A DNA stretch of 64,000 nt from a bacterium (GTDB lineage Bacteria; Myxococcota_A; UBA9160; UBA4427). The translations under genes and the position numbers were made by a program. Positions 40,628 to 47,409 of this stretch are shown piece by piece; the first letter of the stretch is position 1, and every line of letters starts with the position of its first letter. The stretch spans positions 124,001-188,000 of the forward strand of contig JANSYR010000001.1 in the NCBI GenBank assembly GCA_024742285.1, read 5' to 3'. The notes under the pieces were generated by a model. That model was not told the DNA's origin and ran no database searches. It saw nothing but the letters and a program-made list of their open reading frames with translations.

Positions 40628-41248
40628 TTGTCCGACACGTCCCGCCCCCGCGAAATCGACGTGGTGCTCTTCGATCTCGGAGGCGTCCTGATCCGCCTCG
40701 GCGGCATGGGCGACATGGCGATGCTCGCCGACGAGCCGGACGAGGACGAGATCTGGCGCCGCTGGCTCTCCTGCCCCTGGGTCCGCCGCTACGAGCGCGG
40801 CGAGTGCGGGGAGATGGAGTTCGCACGCGGGATGGTCGAGACCTGGGCGATGCCCGCCTCCCCCCACGAGTTCCTCGATGCGTTCATCTCCTGGCCGAAG
40901 GGACTCCTGCCCGGCGCGCGCGAGCTCGTCGCCGACCTCCACGGCCGGACCCGACTCGCGTGCCTGTCGAACACCAACCGCGCCCACTGCGAACGCTACG
41001 AAGAGCAGTTCGGCCTGATGACGCTCTTCGACGAGCAGTACCTCTCGTACGAGATGGGGCTCGTGAAGCCCGATCGCGAAGCCTTCGACCACACCGTCGA
41101 AGGACTCGGCTGCGACCCGCGACGCGTGCTCTTTCTCGACGACAACCAGATCAACGTCGAGGGCGCGCGAAGCGCCGGATTGACGGCCGAAAAGGCCGTC
41201 GGTCCCGAGGAAGCGCGCGTGGTGCTCACGCGATACGGGGTCTTCTAG
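40628..41248 (+). CDS. HAD-IA family phosphatase (YihX-like)
   Basis: A 206-aa haloacid-dehalogenase-like hydrolase. Motif I VVLFDLGGVLIRLGG has the nucleophile Asp, with Gly at D+2 as in YihX-type enzymes; motif II ACLSNTNRAH; motif III with Lys in EMGLVKPDREAFD; motif IV VLFLDDNQINVEGARSAG. The all-helical cap lies between I and II. It probably dephosphorylates a small sugar or nucleoside phosphate in the cytoplasm. The start is TTG 40628 with GGAG 8 nt upstream. Its TAG and the TAG of the convergent MBL gene share the palindrome CTAG (41245-41248). Confidence 0.87.
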   Translation: MSDTSRPREIDVVLFDLGGVLIRLGGMGDMAMLADEPDEDEIWRRWLSCPWVRRYERGECGEMEFARGMVETWAMPASPHEFLDAFISWPKGLLPGARELVADLHGRTRLACLSNTNRAHCERYEEQFGLMTLFDEQYLSYEMGLVKPDREAFDHTVEGLGCDPRRVLFLDDNQINVEGARSAGLTAEKAVGPEEARVVLTRYGVF

Positions 41249-42234
41249 GGCGTCTCCGCGCCGAAGCCCGGGTGGGTCTCTTCCCAGCGCGCGAGCCAGG
41301 CGGGCTCGGCCAGGAGGTCGATCCGCTCGTTGACCCGGTAGGAGACGGGATACGTTCCGGTGCCCGAATGCTCGCCGCGGGACAGCGCCTGCAACGTCGC
41401 GCCGAGATCGTGGACGTCCTCCATCGCGAGCCGAGGAGCGCCCGGCGGCTCGACGCGATGCGCACCGAAGAGACGCGCGTCCGGGGCGACGCGCGCCAGC
41501 ACCGTGCTGGCGGCGCGCTGGTAGTCGCCGAGGCTGCTGTTCGACAGGAACGCGAAGAGCGGCCCCGGGTAGAGGAAATCGCCCGTGAAGAGCAGGGACG
41601 CTTCGCGATCGAGGAGGGAGATCGAGTCGGGCGTGTGTCCGGGCGTGTAGAGCACCTCGAGGCGCCGCCCGCCGAGCTCGATCGACTCCCCGGGCGAGAG
41701 CCAGCGGTCGACCTCGAGGGGGACGGGCGCGACGCCCTCGGTCACCCCCAGATGTTCCTCCCAGGAGAGGGCCAGGCGTCCGTCCGGCGCCCGCTCTCGC
41801 AATCCGGGCAGGTCGATCACCGCCACGTCCTCGAACGTGACCTCGTTGCCGACGTGGTCGTAGTGGAAGTGCGAGGGGATGAAGAGGATGGGGCGCATCG
41901 TGAGCGAGCGCGCGACCGGGCGCAAATCCCGTACGCCGGGTCCTGCGTCGAAGAGCACGGCCCGATCCGCCCCCTCGATCAGGTAGCTGAAGTTGAACTG
42001 GGCGTACCGGGGCTCGCCGATCGCCCAGGTGCCGCCCGCGAGCTCCTCGACGGTGAACCAGTCGTCGAACCAACGAACGCCGGGCCCCTCGTCGGTCTTC
42101 GGAAGCGGAGGGGGCGGGCCGTCCGTCGCGATGGCGCGGACGATCAGCGCATGGCGGTTGTGGATCGCCAGCCCGAAGGCCATGGCCAGCACGAGAACCA
42201 GGCCGACCGAGATCAGGAGAGGACGTCTAGGCAT
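41245..42234 (-). CDS. membrane-anchored MBL-fold hydrolase
   Basis: A 329-aa protein with an N-terminal signal/anchor (LLISVGLVLVLAMAFGLAI), placing the domain in the periplasm. Metal motif PSHFHYDHVGNE, then YTPGHTPDSISLL (His) and LLFTGDFLYPGPLF (Asp) complete a binuclear MBL site. The ending is RVNERIDLLAEPAWLARWEE. Substrate class (thiol ester, lactone, phosphodiester) cannot be told. It lies 47 bp downstream of the PEP-CTERM gene on the same strand, so the two may be co-expressed at the surface. Confidence 0.82.
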   Translation of the reverse strand: MPRRPLLISVGLVLVLAMAFGLAIHNRHALIVRAIATDGPPPPLPKTDEGPGVRWFDDWFTVEELAGGTWAIGEPRYAQFNFSYLIEGADRAVLFDAGPGVRDLRPVARSLTMRPILFIPSHFHYDHVGNEVTFEDVAVIDLPGLRERAPDGRLALSWEEHLGVTEGVAPVPLEVDRWLSPGESIELGGRRLEVLYTPGHTPDSISLLDREASLLFTGDFLYPGPLFAFLSNSSLGDYQRAASTVLARVAPDARLFGAHRVEPPGAPRLAMEDVHDLGATLQALSRGEHSGTGTYPVSYRVNERIDLLAEPAWLARWEETHPGFGAETP

Positions 42235-42281
42235 GCGTCGCGCGTGCTCCGGACCGCGCGCCCGACCGTCCGATCGTTCGC

Positions 42282-43100
42282 TCAGCCAGGACGACGAAGC
42301 CTGCGGGCGCGGACGGCGAGGAGCACGGCACCGAAGCAGATCGCGCCGCCGACGGCCGGCTCCGGCACGTACTTCCGCTCGAGAGCCTGGAAGCCCGAGA
42401 TGAACTCGTAGTCGCGCCCCATCGCGCTCGTCCGACCGTCTCCGAGGAAGTAGGCGTCGATGAACGAGACCTCGTGGATGTAGGTGTTGCCGGGCACGAT
42501 CCCGTTCGGGGTCCAGCTCGTCGCGGCCGGGTTCGTGAAGAGCGCCTCGTCGATCCCGTCGTCGATCGCGGCATCGACGAGATCGACCGAGATCAGCTCG
42601 GTCCAGGCGGGCGCGGTCGCCCAGACGAACGTATTCCCGGGCGGCAGGTTCGTGTCGCCGGCGGCGGGAGCGACCATCACGGGCCCACCCGGCTGCCCTG
42701 CGCCGTTCTCGTAGTCCGCGACGGGCACGACGATCGTGTCGAGCTCACCGAACTCGCCCAGGAAGTCGAAGGTCAGCGCGCCCAGCGCGTCGATCTCCGC
42801 GAGCGAGTCGAAGCGGCGACAGAAGTCGCCGGCCGGGTCGTCCCAGACGAACTCGTCGTCCTCGACCTCGGTCATCGGCAGGGTCGCGCCGGATCCCGTG
42901 TCGAGCGCGACGCCCGCGATCCCGCTCCCGAAGACGACCGGGTCGAAGAAGAAGCCTTCGTGGACGCCGTCGAGGGTGCAGGGCCCCGACGTCACGATGA
43001 CTTCGTCGATCACCATCTGCGCGCCGGCGCCGGGCGCGAGCACGAGCGAGGCGAGACCGAGCGCTGCGAGCCCGGGGCCGAGTCGGAGAGAGCCGTTCAT
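42282..43100 (-). CDS. PEP-CTERM surface protein
   Basis: A 272-aa exported protein. It has an N-terminal signal peptide (LAALGLASLVLAPGAGAQ) and a C-terminal sorting tail VPEPAVGGAICFGAVLLAVRARRLRRPG in parts: the PEP motif (VPEP), a hydrophobic helix and an Arg cluster. Exosortase (EpsH-type) cleaves such tails in Gram-negatives that make exopolysaccharide. The middle is Asp/Glu-rich with strands (EFVWDDPAGDF, IVVPVADYENGAG) and no known domain. No exosortase is in the window. ATG 43100 gives the complete signal peptide. It is divergent from the acyl-CoA dehydrogenase gene with 235 bp between. Confidence 0.8.
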   Translation of the reverse strand: MNGSLRLGPGLAALGLASLVLAPGAGAQMVIDEVIVTSGPCTLDGVHEGFFFDPVVFGSGIAGVALDTGSGATLPMTEVEDDEFVWDDPAGDFCRRFDSLAEIDALGALTFDFLGEFGELDTIVVPVADYENGAGQPGGPVMVAPAAGDTNLPPGNTFVWATAPAWTELISVDLVDAAIDDGIDEALFTNPAATSWTPNGIVPGNTYIHEVSFIDAYFLGDGRTSAMGRDYEFISGFQALERKYVPEPAVGGAICFGAVLLAVRARRLRRPG

Positions 43101-43225
43101 GCGGAACCCCTCGTGGTCGCGGCGCGCCCCTCGCCCTGGGCCGCTCCGCACACACCGCCAGTCTACCGGGCCTCGTCCGGCCGCTCGAATACCCCGCGGG
43201 AGCCTATACAGAACGGTGCGTCTCG

Positions 43226-43231
43226 TATATA
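43226..43231 (+). promoter_or_regulatory. possible -10 element for the acyl-CoA dehydrogenase gene
   Basis: TATATA, flanked by CTCG and GTCGG, stands out in a very GC-rich 235-bp divergent gap, about 105 bp before the ATG at 43336. A second AT-rich hexamer (TATACA, 43205-43210) lies 15 bp upstream and could be a poor -35. AGGAG at 43323-43327 is the likely SD. Confidence 0.35.
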
Positions 43232-43335
43232 GTCGGCGGGCGCGGTTCGCACGGAATCGCCCCTCCACCCCCCGCCGCACGCCCCTCGCCACGATCGATG
43301 GCGACCCGTACGCGGCGGCCCCAGGAGTCCACGTC

Positions 43336-44517
43336 ATGGATTTTGATTTCAGCCCCGAAGAACAGAAGTTCGCCGAAGAGGTCGACGCCTGGCTGGTCGA
43401 GAATCGCGACCCGGTCGTGATGGACCACCACCGCGAGAACTTCACGCAGCTCTCCGACACCCCCGAGCGACGCGCCTTCATGAAGAAGCTCGCCGCGAAG
43501 GGCTGGCTCGGCATGTCCTGGCCGAAGGAATTCGGCGGCCAGGAGATCGAAGGCGTCTACGAGTACATCCTCAACGAGGCCCTCTCGAAGCACGCCGCGC
43601 CGCAGATCGGCAAGGGCGTCGGCATCATCGGCAAGACGCTGATCCGCCACGGCAACGACTTCCTCAAGCAGAAGTTCCTGCCGCTGATCCTCGACGCCGA
43701 GATCGAGTTCGCGGTCGGCTACTCCGAGCCGGAAGCGGGTTCGGACGCCGCGAACATGCAGCTTCGCGCGGACAAGGTCGAAGGCGGCTGGCTCCTGAAC
43801 GGCCAGAAGATGTGGACGACCTCCGCGCACTTCGCGGACTGGTACTGGGTCGGCGCGCGGACCGACCAGGACAAGCCGAAGCACGACGGCCTCTCCCTCT
43901 TCCTGATCGACATGGACAACCCGAACCTCGAGGTCCAGAGCCTGCCGACGATCGGCAAGGACACGACCAACCAGGTCTTCTTCGACGACGTGTTCGTGCC
44001 CGACGAGTATCTCGTCGGCCAGCAGGGCAAGGGTTTCCAGATGATCTCGGAAGCCCTCGACCTCGAGCGCTTCACGATGTTCACCCTCTCCCCGATCGCG
44101 AACCGCTCCGAGGTTCTCGTCGACTGGGTGAAGGAAGCGAAGCGCGACGACGAGCCGCTGAAGGACGACACGAACGTGCGCCGCACGATCGCCCACATCA
44201 TGACCGATACTGCGGTCGCGAAGGCGCTCTCGACGCGCTTCGTCTGCGCGGCGAAGTCCGGCGGCAAGCCGCCGACGATCGAGTCGTCGCAGTACAAGCT
44301 CTTCACGACCTCCCTCTCCCAGCGAGTCTGCAAGGACGCGCTCGATATCCAGGGTCACGAGGGAACGATCATGGAAGGCCAGGACGACGCACCGCTTCGC
44401 GGACGTTTCGAGGGTGCGTATCGCGCCACGATGAACGAGACGGTCGGTGGTGGTTCTTCGGAGATCCAGAAGAACATCATCGCGCGGCGACATCTCGGAC
44501 TGCCCAAGAATTTTTGA
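43336..44517 (+). CDS. acyl-CoA dehydrogenase, catalytic-type subunit
   Basis: A 393-aa flavoenzyme of the acyl-CoA dehydrogenase superfamily. It has LGMSWPKEFGGQEI, the FAD/substrate region FAVGYSEPEAGSDAANMQLR (cited as 'GYSEPEAGSD'), GWLLNGQKMWTTSAH, and the C-terminal TVGGGSSEIQKNIIARRHLGLP. It dehydrogenates acyl-CoA at alpha-beta, passing electrons to ETF. A second, more degenerate dehydrogenase gene follows after 124 bp; in steroid side-chain pathways such adjacent genes encode alpha2beta2 heterotetramers. Its stop codon lies in a perfect palindrome (44515-44527). Confidence 0.94.
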   Translation: MDFDFSPEEQKFAEEVDAWLVENRDPVVMDHHRENFTQLSDTPERRAFMKKLAAKGWLGMSWPKEFGGQEIEGVYEYILNEALSKHAAPQIGKGVGIIGKTLIRHGNDFLKQKFLPLILDAEIEFAVGYSEPEAGSDAANMQLRADKVEGGWLLNGQKMWTTSAHFADWYWVGARTDQDKPKHDGLSLFLIDMDNPNLEVQSLPTIGKDTTNQVFFDDVFVPDEYLVGQQGKGFQMISEALDLERFTMFTLSPIANRSEVLVDWVKEAKRDDEPLKDDTNVRRTIAHIMTDTAVAKALSTRFVCAAKSGGKPPTIESSQYKLFTTSLSQRVCKDALDIQGHEGTIMEGQDDAPLRGRFEGAYRATMNETVGGGSSEIQKNIIARRHLGLPKNF

Positions 44518-44527
44518 CAGACTGTCA
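44515..44527. promoter_or_regulatory. 13-bp perfect palindrome over a stop codon
   Basis: TGACAG-A-CTGTCA begins with the TGA stop of the first acyl-CoA dehydrogenase and lies 115 bp upstream of the second. Its size and symmetry suit a TetR-type regulator of fatty-acid genes, but a 6-bp stem with one-base loop is too tight for a terminator. No regulator gene is adjacent. Confidence 0.5.
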
Positions 44528-44641
44528 GCCATGGCGTCCGGTATGGGCGCGATCTCCCCAGCTGGCGGTTTCCCGGGAAGCAGCAACGTCCCGTTCGCTC
44601 GACTCGGATAGCCACCGGCTCCGGACATAGGAGAATCCAAG

Positions 44642-45757
44642 ATGGATCTCGAACTCGCAGAAGAACAGCAGATGGTGATCGACATGGCGAAGGCGATGCT
44701 CGAAGAGCATTGCCCGACCCAGCTCGTTCGCGACATGGAAGACGATGCGCACGGCGTCCCGGCCGAGCTCTGGAGCCAGATGAGCGACCTCGGCCTGAAC
44801 GGCCTGCTCATCCCGGAGGAGTACGGCGGCGGCGGCCTCGGTCTCCTCGAAGGCGCGTTCGTGTACGAGGAGCTCGGCCGCGCGATGGCGCCGGTCCCGC
44901 ACTTCGTGTCCTGCGTGCTGAGCGCGAAGGTGCTCCTCGCCGCGGGCAGCGACGCCCAGAAGGAAGCCTGGCTCGGCAAGATCGCCGACGGCTCGGCGAT
45001 CCTGACCCCCGCATGGCTCGAGCCCGAACGGGGCCAGGGCGAGAAGGGCATCGCCCTCGAAGCCAAGTCCGAGGGCGCCACCTTCAAGCTCACCGGCCGC
45101 AAGCGCTCCGTGCCCTACGCCTCCGCCGCGGACCAGCTGGTCGTCCTCGCGCGCACGGACGCGGGCGTCGACCTCTTCCTGGTCGATCCAAACGCTTCGG
45201 GCGTCACCATGAAGCAGCTGCTCTCCCAGGGCCGCGAACCCCAGTACCAGATCGACTTCGACGGCGTGGCCGTCTCGGCCGAGAACCGGATCGGCGAAGC
45301 CGGTACGGGCTGGGCGACCTGGAACGCGGCGATGCACGAGGGGATCATCCTCCTCGCGGCGCAGGCGATCGGCGGCGCGGATCGATGTCTCGTGGAGACG
45401 GTCGACTACGCGAACCAGCGCATCCAGTTCGACAAGCCCCTCGGTGCTTTCCAGGCGCTGGCCCACTACATGGCCGATGCCTCGACGCGCATCGACGGCG
45501 GGCGCGTGCTGGTACACGAGGCCGCCTGGAACGCGGACCAGGGCCGCACCATCGCGCGCTTCGCGCCGATGGCGAAGCTCTTCTGCTGCGAGGCGTACCG
45601 CGAGACGACGCGGGTCTGCGCCCAGATCTGGGGCGGCGTCGCCTTCACGATCGAGTACGACCAGCAGATGTTCTTCCGCCGCGCCAAGGCGCTCCAGCTC
45701 TCCTGGTGGGACACGCCCTACCTCGAAGAGCTGATCGCCAGCGACGTCCTGGACTAA
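44642..45757 (+). CDS. acyl-CoA dehydrogenase, second (probable non-FAD-typical) subunit
   Basis: A 371-aa acyl-CoA dehydrogenase fold. It has LNGLLIPEEYGGGGLGLLE, a middle domain reading GATFKLTGRKRSVPYASAADQ in part, and the C-terminal WGGVAFTIEYDQQMFFRRAK, the 'GGxxFTxExDxxxxxRRA' form found in FadE27-like partner subunits. The GGSSEIQ motif at the end of the first dehydrogenase is absent. It probably forms an alpha2beta2 complex with the product at 43336-44517, jointly binding FAD. ATG with GGAG upstream (TAGGAGAATCCAAG). It is followed by a strong hairpin at 45814-45863. Confidence 0.9.
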   Translation: MDLELAEEQQMVIDMAKAMLEEHCPTQLVRDMEDDAHGVPAELWSQMSDLGLNGLLIPEEYGGGGLGLLEGAFVYEELGRAMAPVPHFVSCVLSAKVLLAAGSDAQKEAWLGKIADGSAILTPAWLEPERGQGEKGIALEAKSEGATFKLTGRKRSVPYASAADQLVVLARTDAGVDLFLVDPNASGVTMKQLLSQGREPQYQIDFDGVAVSAENRIGEAGTGWATWNAAMHEGIILLAAQAIGGADRCLVETVDYANQRIQFDKPLGAFQALAHYMADASTRIDGGRVLVHEAAWNADQGRTIARFAPMAKLFCCEAYRETTRVCAQIWGGVAFTIEYDQQMFFRRAKALQLSWWDTPYLEELIASDVLD

Positions 45758-45802
45758 TCCTCCGGCTGCGGGCGCTCGCCGGGGTCCTCCGACTGCGGGC
45801 GC
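45758..45802. repeat. 27-bp-period direct repeat after the second dehydrogenase
   Basis: TCCTCCGGCTGCGGGCGC (45758-45775) and TCCTCCGACTGCGGGCGC (45785-45802) differ at one base. They directly follow the stop codon and precede the terminator hairpin. Non-coding; probably a local duplication. Confidence 0.8.
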
Positions 45803-45813
45803 CTCGATCGGAT

Positions 45814-45863
45814 CGAACGAAGGAACGCCTCGGGTCCTCTGGGTCCGGGGCGTTCTTCGTTCG
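45814..45863. terminator. strong bidirectional stem-loop
   Basis: CGAACGAAGGAACGCC (45814-45829) pairs with GGCGTTCTTCGTTCG (45849-45863) over 15 bp with one bulged G and a 19-nt loop. It sits between the convergent second dehydrogenase (stop 45757) and a lipoprotein gene (stop 45882), so it can serve both. This is the clearest terminator in the window, although it lacks a U-tract. Confidence 0.75.
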
Positions 45864-45881
45864 GGAGCGGAGCCGGCTCGA

Positions 45882-46364
45882 CTAGTGCTTGCTCACGAAG
45901 ACGCGGACGCGTCCGTCGGACTGCGCCGAGCGTTCCGAGAGCAGGTGGACATAGGGGACGCTCGTCGTCGTGATCACGAACGCGTCGTAGTTCGAGAGCG
46001 ACCGCGGCGCGTACCAGGGCCGGATCGGCTCCGCCTTGCGCGCCTCGACGGCCCCGATCGATCCGGCCGCCGGTCCGAGCCGCAGCTTCTCCTTCTGGCG
46101 TTCCACCCAGCTCCTCGGCGCCACGATCTCGAACGCCCAGTCGTCGGTCGTGACGATCCCGATCCGGAAGCCGTAGGTCACGACGACCGAGTGGACGACG
46201 TCGACGCCCGGCGGAACCGCCTCCCGGAAGATGCGCTGGTAGTTGGCCGCGTCGTCGGACTCGAGGACCGTCGCCGGCGTCGAGTTCGCGTACTGCTGAC
46301 AGCCCCCGAGAACCGCGAGCAGGAAGAGCGCGACGAGCCCGGAACGGCCCCCGCGATCACGCAT
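45882..46364 (-). CDS. hypothetical lipoprotein
   Basis: A 160-aa protein with a lipoprotein signal (SGLVALFLLAVLGGC) and a mature domain I do not recognise (FREAVPPGVDVVHSVVVTYG, split as 'PPGVDVVHSVVVTYGFRIG'; WAFEIVAPRSWVERQKEKL). The mixed strand/helix pattern suggests a compact alpha/beta domain. Its ATG lies within the last codons of the SDR gene upstream, with an 8-nt overlap in another frame, so it is translationally coupled to that SDR. Function unknown. Confidence 0.65.
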   Translation of the reverse strand: MRDRGGRSGLVALFLLAVLGGCQQYANSTPATVLESDDAANYQRIFREAVPPGVDVVHSVVVTYGFRIGIVTTDDWAFEIVAPRSWVERQKEKLRLGPAAGSIGAVEARKAEPIRPWYAPRSLSNYDAFVITTTSVPYVHLLSERSAQSDGRVRVFVSKH

Positions 46365-47331
46365 TCATGCTGCCCAGCCGCCACTCGGTGGACTCGAGCA
46401 GCCGGTCGTAGAAGGCCTGCGTATAGGCACCCTCGGGATCCTCGCGGAGCATCCGGTCCAGGACGTGCGCATCGTCGCCGACGAGGATCCGCCAGCGCCC
46501 GGCCTTCACGCCGTCGAGGATGATCGCTGCAGCCTCGCCCGCGGTCGTCGGCGCGTCGTCGCGGAACGACTCGCCCTGCATGATCAGGCCCTGTCGGATC
46601 TGGTCGTTCGTCGCGTTGCCGAGGTCGAGGCCACGCCGTTCCAGTCCTGCACGCATCTCGTCGAGCTGCTCGTCCGACATCTCCTTCGGGTCGTTCCCGA
46701 GGACCTTGCCCGAGTTCGCGATGATCGAAGTGCCGATGTGGCCCGGCATCACGACCGAGGCCTTCACGTGAGGCGCGTTCAGCTCGAGGTCGTTGATCAA
46801 CGCCTCGGTGAACCCGCGCACGGCAAACTTCGCGGAGGCGTAGGCGGAGTGGGGAATCCCGGGGCCGAGGGCCGCCCAGAGGCCGTTCACGCTGCTCGTG
46901 TTGACGATGTGCCCCTCCTCGGCGGCGACGAGCATCGGGAGGAAGGTCCGGGTGCCGTAGTACACGCCGTACCAGCAGATGCCGAACGTGCGCTCCCAGG
47001 TCTCGCGATCGCCGTCGATCATGCTGACCATCGCGCCGATTCCGGCGTTGTTGAAGACGAGGTGGACGCAGTCGGTCTCGTGGTCGCGCATCACCTGGTC
47101 GCGGAACCGGAGCAGGTCCTCCTCTCTCGAGACGTCGGCGACGCAGGTCGTGACGCGGATGCCTTCCGGACTCTCCGCGTCACACAGCGCCTTGGTCTGG
47201 GCCATGTTGTCGTCGGACACGTCGCAGATCGCCACGTGGCAGCCCGCGGCGGCGAGCTGTCGGGCGAGCTCCCGACCCATGCCGGTTCCGCCGCCGGTGA
47301 TGACCGCGATCTTGTCGTCGAAGGAGTCCAT
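46357..47331 (-). CDS. SDR family oxidoreductase with C-terminal extension
   Basis: A 324-aa short-chain dehydrogenase, longer than the usual 250. TGGGTGMGRE cofactor loop, ICDVSDDNM (Asp, suggests NAD), LVFNNAGIG, catalytic YASAKFA, then a 75-residue helical extension (LDEMRAGLERRGLDLGNA; AEAAAIILDGVKAGRWRILVGDD in part) typical of the cd05233-type SDRs that act on bulky lipid substrates. AAAGG before the ATG. It follows the double CoA-transferase by 78 bp on the same strand and overlaps the lipoprotein gene. A lipid-CoA or hydroxy-steroid-like substrate is a guess. Confidence 0.9.
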   Translation of the reverse strand: MDSFDDKIAVITGGGTGMGRELARQLAAAGCHVAICDVSDDNMAQTKALCDAESPEGIRVTTCVADVSREEDLLRFRDQVMRDHETDCVHLVFNNAGIGAMVSMIDGDRETWERTFGICWYGVYYGTRTFLPMLVAAEEGHIVNTSSVNGLWAALGPGIPHSAYASAKFAVRGFTEALINDLELNAPHVKASVVMPGHIGTSIIANSGKVLGNDPKEMSDEQLDEMRAGLERRGLDLGNATNDQIRQGLIMQGESFRDDAPTTAGEAAAIILDGVKAGRWRILVGDDAHVLDRMLREDPEGAYTQAFYDRLLESTEWRLGSMNA

Positions 47332-47409
47332 CGTTGCCTTTCGTCCCGGGCGCAGACCGGGCAGCGCGCCGCGGCGCGTTGGTGTCGGGGTGCGCGACGC
47401 CCCGCGTGA

